Below are positions 1 through 12,827 of a stretch of 64,000 bases of DNA, piece after piece. Each line of letters begins with the position of its first letter. Positions within the stretch are counted from its first letter, which is position 1. Source of the DNA: Drosophila pseudoobscura (lineage: Eukaryota > Arthropoda > Insecta > Diptera > Drosophilidae); contig NC_046679.1 in assembly GCF_009870125.1 (NCBI RefSeq), positions 12,772,001-12,836,000 on the forward strand, in the 5' to 3' direction. A program made the translations under genes and the position numbers. The notes below the pieces were generated by a model, which ran no database searches, was not told the origin of the DNA, and worked only from the letters and a program-made list of their open reading frames with translations.

Positions 1-668
1 GCAACAGCCGCAGCAGATGTGCCCGCAAAGGGAGGCACGTAGACTCTCCAGTTCCTTGGCATCACGAAAGCATATGGGGCAGCGGTACTGGCTCTCCGAA
101 CTGCTCGACATATTGGCCGCCCGGGAGCTCGGAGTAGTCTGATGGATATTCACGATGACGGAGTCAGAGCTATGGGGATGGTGCAGCGGTACGATCACGT
201 TTTTGGTGCCGGCATCTATGATGGCGCTATGACCAGCTGAAATACAAATCGTTTTCTTACACTCGAGGGCGAGTCAATTACTGAGCACTTACTTGTAATA
301 TCCACGAAGACGGGTGTTCCGCTCTCGGTTTCATTGACAATATAGATATTGATACCGATCGGCTCCGCTGGTCCCGCCACATTTTCGGAGAGCTCGTTCC
401 CGGACTGTCCATGTACCACATAGGCCAAAATCGAAGGATCGTTAAGGCAGCTTTGCCCATTAATTTCTGGTGGGGCTGAAGGGGCAGGAATCAGTTTACA
501 TTCAACATTCAACGATTATGTATGTGCATTACCTGCAATTATATTTCCCTCAATGAATCCAGCCAGACCAGGTGCAATCTCGTCCAACTCGCGCCTCACC
601 ATATCCTCGGCAGCCTCTGCGGATGGCAAAGCCTCATTGTTGTCCGGATTTTGCGGATTGTTGCTCAT
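1..668 (-). CDS. RING-finger protein, 3' part cut by window edge
   Basis: Three exons can be joined on the minus strand: 668-533, 475-293 and 236-1, with donors GTAATG and GTAAGT and acceptors CCTTCAG and TTTCAG; all phases agree (1,1). The start is the Met opening MSNNPQNPDN at 668; an upstream in-frame Met (722) is less likely because the residues between are basic and UTR-like. The last exon carries the first half of a C3HC4-type RING: RCPICFRDAKEL followed by LCGHICCGCC, giving C-x2-C, then C-x-H-x2-C-x2-C. The zinc-binding second half lies beyond base 1. RING proteins of this kind are usually E3 ubiquitin ligases; no substrate can be inferred. It sits about 280 bp downstream of a second RING gene in the same orientation, so the two could be old tandem relatives. 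I do not recognise a specific fly gene. Confidence 0.8.
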
Positions 669-946
669 TTTCCTTTTGATTTTCGTTGTCTTTTGTCTGA
701 AGTCTCGCCGACTACTGAGCACTTTACTGTCATTTCATTGCCCGAACAACAATTGCACAGCCCAGGGTTGCTTAGATCCGTGAAACGTCATCCGAGCACG
801 TTATCGCCTGTACCCGATATATAGAATTATTGGAATAGAATACCTCTATTGCAAAGCCTCTAATTTATTATGAAATAGAAACCAGAAAATTAAACATACT
901 AAATCATAAATTTATGGAGGCTCTTAAGATGACTTGAAGGACAGGT

Positions 947-1631
947 CTACATAGTAATAGGTTTAAGCTGCCTCAGGGTCAAGCGCATCCTGCACAAGGG
1001 ACACTTGTGAAAGCGGCGTATGGCAGTGCGAATGCATTGGCGGCAGAAAATGTGTCCACATTTGGTGGCCACTGGGTCTCGGTTCGATACGCTCTCCCAA
1101 CAAATGGGGCAATTGTAGGTTTCTTCCAAGGACTCGTTTGAGTCGGTGCGCTGGCGCTTCGGTCTCGACGGACCGCTGACTTCGGCATCCGATGCAGTGG
1201 GACCTGTGGTAGCGGTATTGGTGCTGGCGTGGCGGCGACGCCGACTGGTAGATGGGGCCCTAATCCTGTCTGTTGAGAGGGAGTTGGGAGTGCGCAAGCC
1301 AATCGCCGCCTCTGGAGCACGATTCGATGTTGAATCGGAGCGATTATTACGGGGCACCACCATTGGTATCCGGGCTAGTATCTCCAGGTACGCAGACCTA
1401 ATTCCCGAAACGATGCGATTTACTGAAAGAAACAGAATAATTAGTCAATTGGCTGATGTAAGGTTAACAGGGCGTACGAATTCCTCCAGCAGTCACCATG
1501 GGGGGAGCAGCCCTTGAGCCCGAGTTCTCTCCATCGGATAAGTTGCTGGAGACTGAAGCATTCGGGGTAGATTGCGAAGATTGTGTGCTGGTTCCGGTGC
1601 TAGAGCTAACCTGCAAATTCTCGCTGCTCAT
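947..1631 (-). CDS. RNF4-like RING E3 ligase (possible degringolade/STUbL relative)
   Basis: Two exons: 1631-1478 and 1422-947, joined over a 55-nt intron (donor GTACGC, acceptor TTTCAG, phase 1); an alternative donor at 1468 would leave only 46 nt. The product is about 209 residues. The N-terminal two thirds is Ser/Thr/Asn-rich and disordered with a basic PKRQR stretch. The C-terminus is a complete C3HC4 RING: CPICWESVSNRDPVATKCGH, then IFCRQC and CPLCR, ending 16 residues later in QLKPITM. The RING at the extreme C-terminus after a disordered, basic region is the architecture of RNF4/degringolade SUMO-targeted ubiquitin ligases, which act in the nucleus on SUMOylated proteins. I see no strong SUMO-interaction motif, so the family call is an inference from RING type and layout. 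The start is the Met of MSSENLQ; a longer reading from 1733 is possible. Confidence 0.7.
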
Positions 1632-4600
1632 ACTGTCTATATTAATATTTACATTTAAATTGCGATGTCCAAAATCAAGGGTCACCGAAATAGAGCGTGG
1701 AGTAACTGACACGCAATGGGTCGTAATGTGCAATGAAATCGGACTTATGGCACAACAATTCGAATATTCAGATAATTCAGAAAAATTTTACCAGGAACAA
1801 TCGCTAGCAAAACAATTATTACAACCCTGAAAAATACCAGAACGGAGTCCGGCCAACACAAAATACCGACGCCTGCTGATCTCTCTCTCACACTGGCTGC
1901 TTTTCCCATAAGGTGCTTATATCGTATACGACATTATATCCTATGGGATCCTATGGGACAGAAGAGGCTTAGCGGGAGAAACGTGTTCTTTAGCTTGGTT
2001 TCTTATTCGATCTATCGATTACTAGACTGTGCAAATATGAGTCGTCTAATCTAACCAAGCGGGGCGTGAAAGACAACAGAGGTAGTGCAGTGTTGTTTAA
2101 GACGGGTATCGAGTGACATATATTCCAAGTATTTTACCACACTTTTGTGGTTGGTTTTTCGTATGAATATGAATACGGCCTTGCCTTTCGTGACATGCAA
2201 AAATGGTCGTACAGTTTGGTCCAAGTTGTTGGTTAGTTTTCAAAGGCAAAACTGGCGTAGAAGATGCAACATGGCGCATATGTGTGTGAGTAGTCCAGCC
2301 ATAATCCCCTAATGGATGGCTTGGATAGCTGCCCCCCAGAGCGACTGCCGACGTGGAAGACTCAAAAGAAGAAGAGTACGAGTAAGCCGCAATAATTGAG
2401 ATAAAAATGTGCAATTAGTGAGGAGTACGCGTTGGCTTCGCGCTTCAGCTGCGGGGATTTTACGCAATTTACGTGGCCAGCAATGCCCGGAATGGCTACC
2501 GGAATGGGAGTAGAGTCTACTATAGGGGAGTGCCAGTGCCAGTGGCAGTGCCTTGGCTTTCTGCCATTTCTGTTGTGTGGTTTACCCGTCAAAAGAGAGA
2601 AAAAGCCAACGAATGGTGGCAAGAGCTTGCCTTAAATGCTGCATTAGCACCAGTCGGACGGTTGTTTAGGCGAGGTGGGTCTACCCGTACCGCGGAATGT
2701 TGCCAGCGGTTGCAGTTACCTTAGCCGCTTTGAGTGCAGAATGTGCCCCAAAAAAAAAAAAGGCGAAAAAAAAGAGAAGCCGCCTTGGTTTGCTCTTTGA
2801 CCCCGGGGCCTCGAGAGGTGGAAACGATTGTGAGTGTGTGTGGCGTGGTTTTGCCTTTTCGCTTTTTTCCTTTTGCCTCACTTGTTGTTGTTTTATTTAT
2901 TTGCCGCTTGGTGTAATCGCAGTAGCTGAAACGTAACAACAGCAAGGACAAGCTCTATTGCAGTAAAGCGCAAAATAAAAGCGAGAAAATAAATATAATA
3001 AAATAAAAGGAGACCCCCGGGGGGCGAACCGAACAGCAAACGGCAGCAGTTATGGAAATAAATATTTGTTAATGTTTTATTCACTCAACTGTTATGGCAC
3101 ATTCGTTTCGGAAATATTTCATATTTGTCCGGGAGCACCGCCGCCGCCGCCGCCGTTGCCGCCCCCAAAAGACCCACAAGAGCCGCCGCCAGCTTAAAGG
3201 ATATGCGAGAATGCACACAGACCGTATTCCTGGGATATTCGTATGTACCGTTTTCCCGGGATACATCCTAAGCGTAGAGTTTTGCAACGCAGGCCGCGAT
3301 ATGCCGCAAATCATCAGCCAAAATCAGTTCGTATTCAGCCAAAATGTTTGGTTTTAGAAGCACAAGCTGGGTGTCTAATAATCCACTTTCTGTCATTGTC
3401 CTGCGTGTGGGACAATGGCAATCCACTTTAAATGCAAACTCGATTCCAATCAACACATATCAGTAATCGCATTACGCATACGCCGTGCTGTCGCAGCGGA
3501 TTCGATTTAACAATTAAGCGGAATCGCTGGCGTAGGTGTACACATACACTCATGTATTTTATTTAGAGAGGGTGTGCGTGTGTGTGTGTGTGTCACAGAA
3601 TGATTTCATTAAGCAAGTGACGTGCACAGGGAAACCGGAAACCAGAAATCGAAATCGAACTGGAAATCAATGCGGGAATGGCAAATAAATCATGCCACCG
3701 ACCTTTTAACGAACATGGCCCGAAATTAAACTCTGTCGGCCCAAACCCCAACCCCACCCCACCCCACTCCAGCCCCGTTTCGATTCTCAGCTGTCAGCTG
3801 TACTCGTAACTGATATCCAAAAAGGGATGAGAAATATGCGAAAAATTGTCGACGTGATGATTGAGCTGTGAGCGGAAATTAATCAACGGAAACTAAATTT
3901 TGAGAGCTGGCAAGGCCTCTGCCCGGGGCTCCCCTGCCACTTGGCTTTGGCCCACAGGTTTTTCCGATTTGCCGCCGCATCGATTGCCCTCGAAGCTGCC
4001 GATTGGTAGCCCATACAAATACCAAAGTATTTATTTACATAAATCCTTTTGGGGCAGCTTTAGATTTGTGCCATCCCCGTGGCAGTCGGGGTTATTTATG
4101 GGCAGCGGACTAGACATCACGTAGCGGGATGGCTGCCCTGCCCTGGTTTGATTAATGGCCGCCAGGCGGTGGCTACATCTTGAGCCCGGCAGGACCGCCT
4201 CCTTCGAAATGACCAGAGCGAAACGCAGCAAACTTTTGCAGCACATTTGCCAAAGTTTCCAGCAGACGCCCAGCCAGAGGGAGGACAGATTGAATCGTCC
4301 AGGCTCTCGGCCAGGGCTACTTAATATCAATGCCCTTGTTGACTTGGCCAAGACAAGCGCCACGCCTCGCCCCGAATCGCCCCTTGCTCCGCTTGTTTGA
4401 GTTGGAATTTGAGTTTCAGTTTGTGTTTCAGTTCGAATGCAAGTTGGCAATTGAATTGGCCAACGCCCACGCAAATGACAAAACAAAAGTTTCCGAGCAC
4501 TTTCTGGAACCACTCTGGCCGTGCCCCGCCCCAATTGTTTGGCTGCGACGACTGCGACGACGACAAATGCTTAAAAAATTCAACTTTTTGTTTGAGTTGG

Positions 4601-6061
4601 CGATGGCGATGGCGAGCATTGATTGGCAATGTCGGCCAGCGGTGACCTACAGGAGACCGTCATTGGAGGAGTGTTCAAGGTGGACGCGTGGAGGACGGCA
4701 AGGGCAGGCTCAACAAGTATCTGTGTGTGCACAATGTACGGGTAGTATCTGCTGCAGTTGCAGTGCCTTGACATACAAAAACTTTTGCAGTCCATGAGCC
4801 AGTCACGTGTGCTGTCATCAGCGCCACCAGCAACGCAAGGAAAAAAGCCTAACCGAATATTCATGCTAGTTTAGAGCTTTATGCAAATTCCTTTAACAAA
4901 CACACCCACGCACCCACACACAAGCTCCCACTCGTGCAGGACAGGACGGAGGACACTTCTCAAATGGTAGGCGACCTCGACTCGACGCACAACATTGCCG
5001 TGCCGTCAACGCAGACGCCGAGGACAACCGCTCCAGCTCAGCGCTTTCATTTGCATTTAAAGTGCTGCCATATGGCCAACAAAAACATGAACAACAGCAC
5101 CAGCAGCATCGGCACCAGAAGCCGCAAAGACAACACCGATATATTCCGAACCCCTGGGGCGTGGCACACTTCCATCTCATTCAACATTCCATGCCATACC
5201 ATTCTCTTATCAAACAATCCACACACAGATGCACAGATACACAGATACTAGTCTGTACAGCAGAGGAACGTGCCGAGGCATACGAGTATGTGGGAACTGT
5301 TCCAAAAATCCTTAATAAATGCACAAATATTCTTCAATGTACTTTTTAAGTTCAGTTCTGGAGACAAAAGTTTTGGTGTCTGGTTTAGCAAGCTTCTCCA
5401 AATCAGGAGGAGTGCATTCATAGTTTTGTGAATCATTTGCTGCACTTCAAATTAATGAAGTACAAGTTTTGGCAGGCTTAAATTGTTGCATTCCCGTGGA
5501 TTCTCCGCCGAAGCAAAGGTAAAGTGAATCTGGAAACTGTTGGCCCAACCTTAGCCCCAGCCAAGGCCGGCCTCTGTGTCCTCTTAAAAATGTAACTAAT
5601 GAGATTTTGAGTTTCTTCCGCGCCTTCCTGCCGACCCTTGTCCGTGCCAGTAGGTGTTTGGGCGATGGTTGCCTGGTGTTGGTGTTGGTGTTTGTGTTTA
5701 CTTGTCGCCTGCCGGATGTGGATTTGGATGGCGGTGGCGGTGGGCCAGTTCCAGGTGCTGGTGATGCTGGGCTAAGCCCTTAGCCCGCAGTATGCTGACC
5801 TCTCGTATCTGCTGGTGCCTGGGGCTCCTGTCCTTGCTGCGAGTCCCAAAGTTTTGTTGCGACTTTTGGCCAAATGAAAGTTTAATGTAGCCTGTTTCGG
5901 GTTGGACGGCCTATACGTATCCCCAGCGCGGCTTCGAAGGCGTGGCGCGTGTAATTTAATTTACACGAAGCATTCAACGCCGCAGTGTCGGTGTCGCATT
6001 TTCAAATTAAATACATTGGCAAGTTTTGCACTCCGCCATTCCCTGCCAGCCCCAGCTCCAG

Positions 6062-6107
<46 letters not shown>

Positions 6108-6111
6108 ACAC
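6062..6111. repeat. 32-nt poly-C tract followed by (CA)n
   Basis: A pure run of 32 C (6062-6093) is followed directly by a CA dinucleotide repeat. This is a long homopolymer of the costly base type; the complementary strand is poly-G and could form a quadruplex. The exact length may be affected by sequencing or assembly. Confidence 0.9.
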
Positions 6112-6228
6112 CTGTTTGACCTGGTTTCGCCTCCTCCTGGCGCCTGGCGCCTGTCGCCTGTCGCCTTTGGCCATTTCTCACTGCCAGTTGGCATTTACAT
6201 TGCTTGTTGTCGCTTATAATAAGCCGGC

Positions 6229-6229
<1 letters not shown>

Positions 6230-6262
<33 letters not shown>
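6230..6262. repeat. 33-nt poly-C tract
   Basis: A second pure C run lies 136 bases after the first one ends, in the same orientation, ending in CACACCCC. No protein-coding context surrounds it. Confidence 0.9.
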
Positions 6263-6389
6263 ACACCCCAGTGATGGGGTCCAGAGCGGGGGCCAGTTAA
6301 TTGCAGAAAGTTGTTGCCAAAGTCAGTTTTAGTAGATTTACAGGGACGTGCACTTGCTCGAACAACTTTGAGGAATGTTCGAGATGAGT

Positions 6390-6424
6390 TTCTGTTCTGT
6401 TCTGTTCTGTTCTGCTCTGCTCTG
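6390..6424. repeat. (TTCTG/CTCTG)n pentanucleotide repeat
   Basis: About seven units of TTCTG drifting to CTCTG. The same pentamer recurs at 54617-54650 and near 56018-56035. Confidence 0.8.
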
Positions 6425-8213
6425 TCCACGTCAGAAACTTTGACGAACTAGTTATTAATATAGGAGGTACGTACCTTGGGGCAGGACTTTAGCTGCATTT
6501 TCCTTTTTCCTGAAACATGAAACATTGATTTTAATAATCAATTGAAATGGTAATAAAAATGGAACACAGAGAGGACACATTGCAACAAAGTGGCACAAAG
6601 CAACCGACAGATAACCGCAGGCACTTGCCGCGCTTTTCATGGTTTTTATGACTCCTGAAACTAATTTCATGTTAAGTGCTATTGAAAAGGCTTTTTAATT
6701 GCATTGAAATGCTGTACGAGTATGCACACACAATACTCGAATTTTCCATTGCTGTGGCAGCTGCTGGTCGCTTTTTTTTGCTCAAATTTGTTGCATTTTT
6801 AATTGGAACATGGTTTCAACAGCGTGCCAACAATTTGCACACACTTTTCAGTGTTCCGGCATGCTGTCCTGCCATTTGATGTCCTGCTAATGCAATTCCA
6901 CTCCCCGATGCTGATGAATGGCCAGCGCCAGATGGTGTCCTCACCTTCAAGCTGGATCACTTTGCTATGGGTGCAGCCTTGGGTGGTGGCTGCGGTCGTC
7001 TCCAGTAATGGGATGTACTTCCACAATGGGGCACTGCTAAGAGTGGATTTTTAGCTGCCAGCTGTGGAATCATTTGCTCTCTCAAGGACTTTGCATCGCA
7101 GACAGATTGAATGCCTGAAATCCAGGCACAAGCAAGGAATGTTTGCTAATAAATCACCGAAATTCCAAATGCAAACACAACTTATCTCATATGTTAAACG
7201 GTTGTTGGATGATGAATATTAAAGATAATGCCATCAACTATTTTCTATTTAAAGAGCACTCGGGCATCGATGAGCCGGCGAACGGTTTGTTGCATTTTTC
7301 GAATGCTTCTCGTTTTAATTATTTCAGTTAAGCGCATTTCGAGTGGTTGCCAGCCCTCGAAAAGTTTTCAGGAATATCTTTAGCTCTCGCGTGTTTTGTT
7401 TGTTTCTGCCCCGAGGCAAAGTTCCAGCAAACTATCTGAAACTCTTCTCTCCATCCTCCTCTCTCTCTCTGGTTAAATATGCACGGCTTGGGGATTTATT
7501 AAAAGCAATCTACTATGTGCTGCAAGTACAACCGTGAAACGAAATGAGATTTGTATTTAATTCAATATTCGAGGCAAAGTGCAGCAAAACTACAGCAGAG
7601 GAGAGCAGAGAGTAAACGTAATCACACATAAAACTAAAGTAGAATACCAATAAAGTGAACAGCCAGCGAACACAGTGGGGCCCATAAGTACGCGTATAAA
7701 TTACATTTCAAATAGTAAACGAAAATGCGATTCCTTTGCTTTGTTTCGCTGTCGCTGTCGCTGTCTCTGTCCCACCCGCAGGGCTTGTGGCATGGAAATC
7801 CCCTAAATACAATAAATTTCACATTTCATTTAATTCCATTTCATTTACAATACGAAACCGAAACCGAATCCGAATCCGCAACAAGCAAACAAAGGAAAAG
7901 CAGCCCCCATCAAAAGAGCATGTGGATTGGGTCTGGTAGAGAGTAGTTGTGGGTCCTGGCTTGGGCGAACAATGAAAGGAAAATATAAATGTAACAATTG
8001 AACCGAATAAATGAAATCAGGAATAGGAAAGTGCCTTTCCTCGAGGAATACGCACTGCAGGACTGTAGGGAGTGGATCAGGTGCATACGAAAAGCAAAGG
8101 GTGGACAATGGAATAACATTGAATGCGATGTATTAGTATAATTAAATGGATGGACGGCAGTTGGAATTGCAGAAAATATAATGGAATACAAGATTGTTGA
8201 TTTGATAAGGACG

Positions 8214-8244
8214 CTGGTGGTGGTGGTGGTGGTGGTGGTGGTGG
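8214..8244. repeat. (GGT)n trinucleotide microsatellite
   Basis: About ten uninterrupted TGG/GGT units. It translates to poly-Pro on the minus strand but no gene supports that reading. Confidence 0.9.
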
Positions 8245-8581
8245 ATAGTGGATTACGTATACGTACATAAACAATTAGTATGTGACATAATGGGATTAGT
8301 GCTATTTCTGGCTTGTTTTCGCTTCGAGTACATTTAAGCACTTCTGACAGCCCAGACCCAGCTTTGTTGTGGCACTGGCTTAATGTACAATATTGCTGGC
8401 AGCTGTTGACTGCTGTGCTGCAGAGCTCCTCTGATGGAATGTGCCCTGCAGCTGCTGCGATAAGACTTGCAGCTTTTCTTTCCCTTCTCTTTCTCTGGCT
8501 TAATTCTCAATCATTGTCCCCCTTGGAACCCACAACTTATTGAATGCTTAATATTTAACTATATTTCTCTATTTATTTCAG

Positions 8582-8651
8582 CGACACTTCGATATCTACG
8601 CGAGTGGACATGCTCACGCCTGCTATTGAAGTCTACAAGCCGCCGCTCTGA
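8582..8651 (+). CDS. Probable short terminal coding exon of an otherwise unseen gene
   Basis: A good acceptor (ATTTATTTCAG, ending at 8581) is followed by 22 in-frame codons, ending VDMLTPAIEVYKPPL and a TGA. Downstream is a long AT-rich region like a fly 3'UTR, with possible poly-A signals near 10795 and 11061. No upstream coding exon is visible in the 6.7 kb before it, so the gene would have a large last intron, with its body to the left of the window or hidden. I do not recognise the protein tail. The reading is short, so chance is a real alternative; conservation in other flies would decide. Confidence 0.4.
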
Positions 8652-11600
8652 CATAAGGACGACACTGTGGAGAGCAATTTGGGGAATCCATCAACGAGTA
8701 GCGACTTCTAGCAGAGCCTAATAGCGACACCCTGCGGAACCAGCTACGGATAATCTCTTTGTTCTTCCAACTCAGTGTCAATCCCAATCGAAATTCGAAC
8801 AGAGAAGAGTGGAGTGCAATGGAATGGAGTGGAGTGGAGTGGAGAGCCTCTGTGCAGACAGACACTATCAGAGGTTTTTTTAGGGGAAAACTAGCAGAAC
8901 AGAAATCAGATGACACACACAGAAATTCATAATTGATCCAACTGAATAATTCCTAAGATTGATTAAATTTAGTTACTTTTTAGCATACGAGTAAATGATT
9001 TTTAAACCAAGCAAAGCGAAGGAGAAACCACATGGGAAATGGAAATGGAAAAACAGAAAAAGCAAAGAAAAGGAAGGAAAGGAAAACCTAGCTATAAGCC
9101 ACGGCATGAGTGGAGTGGCATATTATGTACACGAGTATTTGTATTGTAGCCGTATAAAGGATGCAAATTAGGCAATGTGTAAATTTAGTTAAAAACCGAA
9201 ATCATTATGGAAACCAAAAGAAAAAAATGCAATGAATAATTTTTGTACCGCTGAATGAGAAAAACAAAAACCAAAACCAGAATATAAATATAAGTGTACA
9301 ATTTTTGCATAGGTAACGAATAAGTTTGTAATGCATTAGTAATAACAGAAGAAATACCACAACAAAAGCAACCAGATCCACTAAAAATGCAAATGAAAAT
9401 TCGGATGGGAATGGAAATTCGGCCAGCGGCAGACAGTTTTGGCTTTGGTTAATTGCTCCACACAGATCAGATATATACACGCCATGCCACGCCTCAGTTA
9501 CATATTAGGATCCGCCCACAAATAGGCATTCAGCGTTTTAGGGTTCTGTTGTAGAATTTTTGAAATAATTTCGTCCTAGACGAATGCCCCCCGCCCCGCC
9601 CCGCCCGCCCCGCCCACGCCCCGTTCACAAAGTGCCCCAAGTTGAGAGAGATTTGGTCAAGTCGTTGTTCAGTTCGTTATTGATTTGGAGTCCCGTCTTT
9701 GTGAAAGGAAACGAAGGAAAATGTTTAGCGATTAATTGAGTAAAGCAAGTTTTTTGACTGTGATCATTTGAATTTGAATGGTATATAAAGAGATATGATA
9801 TTATGAAAATTATGAAAAGCAATTTACTTCTCACTCTTGATTCAATCATCCATCAATCAATCAATCAATCAGCCAGTAAGCTAGCACGCCAGGGATTTCC
9901 ACGTTTCCACATCAGTATCTATGCGTAATGTAGGTAGTTCTATCACGATAATCACATTTATTACGAATACGAAAACGAATACGAATACGGTCTATTGTTG
10001 TTATTATTATCTTTGGTTTCGAGGCTGATCGCACACTCACACAAATTTGTGCTTGACAATATTTGATTTCTAAAAGGAAGAGAGAAAGGCAAACACTTTC
10101 GCTTGAATCACTCCACCACTAAAAATCGCTGCGCCCAATTTGTAACTACACAAAAACCGCTTATTCTGTTCCACATTGAGATACAGAGGCTTTGTATGGA
10201 AGAGGAGTACGAGGCAGAAGGCAGGAGATATTGAATGTTAACATTTATTTGTATAAGCTGCAGAACATTGTTGGATTTAGAGGAACCTGCATAGTTTTTT
10301 GATATTCATGTAGATACATGTAAATGCCACTCACTAAACTTAAGACAAGGACGAGATTTGGCTACGGCTACGACGGCATCAAGGATAATTGCATTATATT
10401 TGTAATATCAAACTGTTCATAGTTAAGGCATAACAAAAAAACAGAGAATGAGAAATAGTAACGAAACAACACGAATAATAAGAGTAAATGTATATAAGCT
10501 GACTAGTGATTGGAGGACGAGTAATGGAAACTTTTCGAGGCGAATACTCAATGAAACAAATGAAGCTACAACAGAGTGCATATAATTTTGATAGTTAAGA
10601 TAATTTTAATACATTTTTTAAGACACCAGCAAGGCAAACCAGACGAAAAACAAAACAAAACACAAAAATAAACTAAGGAAAACCCAAAACAGGAAAGGCC
10701 GCGAAAACATTGCGTTTCCATTTTTTTACACACATCCCCTCCCCGCCCCCCTGCCACCCCACACACTGGATCGTTGATTGGTTTTGTTGTTACAATAAAA
10801 TAATGCAATAAGATTCGAATAATTCCCTTTATTATTGTTATTAAATTATGAATTGTTATGAGCAAAATTTGAATCTCGAAATTTGCACAATGATTTTTGA
10901 TACACCGCAAAATTGGCTTGGAGGCGAAATTCGTTTTGTAATCGAGCAGGAGAGAGCATGTCCAGCATTCGGAGCGGACAGTGAACATTTATTTATACAT
11001 ACGAGAATATAATGACGAGAGAAATAATCGAAAATAATAGAACTAGAACGCATATTGAATAATAAACGAGACATACATATTATTGAAGGAAATTAAAAAG
11101 AACATAACAAAAAAAAAAAGACACCAAAATTCGATTTCTTTGGAGGAGTCGGGGGAATCGGAATGGAACTGATGACCCCTCATCGAGTGGGTATCCTACT
11201 TTGCCGGCCCTAAGTGTGGCTCAGACAGACCTACGTCTCTGTCGCCATTTGCCTTCTTTAATATTCGATGAAGTAAATTACACAAATCCCAGCATCAAGA
11301 AGCCGAACAGCAAAAATTACTATCTGGAACCATCGTCCGTCATTCCAGGCCGCTGGCTGTGGTTTGCTCCTCCGTGGAATGAGTAGGGAAAGTGCGGCTT
11401 GTGGCAGGTTGCGGACGCTGCCAAAGGTAAGAGGTTGGGCCGCGAGTTTGCTTCCACCAGCAAAAAAATGAAATGAAGTGAAATGAAATCAAAGGCATCC
11501 TGCGCTGATGCGCGAAGCCAGAGCCAACGCATGGGCACACACTGGGCCACAGAACAGGCACTGGGGACGACCTGGCATGCGAGATAGAGACATACACTGA

Positions 11601-12827
11601 AAGAAATACCAACAAGAAGATGAAGAATTTGAATCGGCATAATATAGACATTTCTGCGAATGATTTCGATTTGCTTTAGACCAGACTAGTCGCTGATGGG
11701 CTTGGGCCCAATTTTATAATTGATTTAGTGCGTTCTCGCAGTGTGTCCAACCACAAGCCAGACATCCTTTCGCCCAGATGATGTTTACACTTGAGCTGCA
11801 ACATAGGCAAACACAATCTCCATACAAAGCCAAAGCTTCCCGGCCCTCCCACAGCCGGTGCGTTTGTTGTGTGTGCGGAGGAGGAGGAGGAGACCCTGGC
11901 CATGCCCCTGCCACTGCAACAACTCGAGAATACCCAAAAGAAATTGCCGTGGTTTTAGTGCGGAGTAGGAGCTCTGGCCTGCGATCCAAGTTATTTGCCT
12001 GGCTTGACTCTGCGGTCGGCAGATATACCCCAGGAGTGGATGGGTGGATGGGCCCGACATCGGTTAGTGCGGAAGCCAGTCAAATGGGAATGTGTTTTGG
12101 GTGGGGGTGTGTCATAACCATAGGGCCAAGTTGATCCTGGATCGATTAGTTGAGCAGGAAGCGGGCCTCTCATACAGGAAACTCGTCCCCAGAATCGAGA
12201 CACCTTTGTGCGAGCTGAAATCGGAACAAGGACACAGACCCTCGGGCCACGCAAACGACCCCTCAAATGCGATTGATGAACGGTGGATGGCGATGAAACG
12301 CCACCCTTGCAGGAGCAATTGGGAGAACAACGAGCTTAACAAGTTGCCAATGTGCCAAGGGGGAGTGCTCCATGGATCCCCTCACTTCTGACGCCTTTTG
12401 TCTGTTCGTCTCTGTCTAGCGGTGTTGTGGTAGCTGGCACTTCAATTGGACACATTAATGTGCGACTTTTGTGGGTCATAATTGAGCCTGGAATGCCGTA
12501 AATCAACACTCTCACCATTTCCATGGAGAGGTATCGATTAGCCGGGGCCTAACCTTCGAATTGGAAAACATTTCCCCACCTCGGCGAAAGGTAGCGGTGA
12601 GTGCGGCCACCCACAATGGTTGGGCTTTAAATTTATGAACTTGACTCTTCTCTTGGCCTTCCCTCGGCCAGACACGAGAGGCAGGCAAAGGCTTGCATGA
12701 CTGCAGGAAATTACCATAATTTCAATTTAAGAAATTAAACGAGTTTCGTTCTACGCTGAAAAGATCTCAAGCAAGAGTCAGCAGATGACTAAGTAGATGA
12801 TTTAATGGTTCTCAACACTCAAAGAGT
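8652..12827. other. Noncoding: 3'UTR-like AT-rich DNA, then intergenic
   Basis: From 8652 to about 11100 the DNA is A-rich with short simple repeats and several AATAAA-type signals, consistent with a long 3'UTR of the exon ending at 8651. From 11100 to 12827 the base composition is mixed and I see no gene, only a (GGA)n run near 11877. A C-rich patch at 9588-9622 is listed separately. Confidence 0.45.
9588..9622 (-). repeat. CCGCCC-rich patch (G-rich on minus strand)
   Basis: Repeated CCCCGCCCCGCCC blocks give five or more runs of three to five G on the minus strand with 1-2 nt loops, a sequence able in principle to form a G-quadruplex. It lies in the 3'UTR-like region. Confidence 0.6.

Larger units (their letters stand above)
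1832..8580. other. Gene-poor 6.7 kb stretch
   Basis: No ORF here has codon character or a family signature. The stretch holds simple repeats (poly-A and GCC near 2750 and 3139, two poly-C tracts near 6062 and 6230, TTCTG pentamers near 6390, a GGT run near 8214) and long AT-rich segments. It could be intron upstream of the exon at 8582-8651, with the two RING genes then nested or upstream; that is only inference from the acceptor at 8581. Confidence 0.5.

Noticed and set aside
4031-4534. 167-codon minus frame in the left gene desert
   Set aside because: Composition like random moderately GC-rich DNA; no motif or conserved neighbour.
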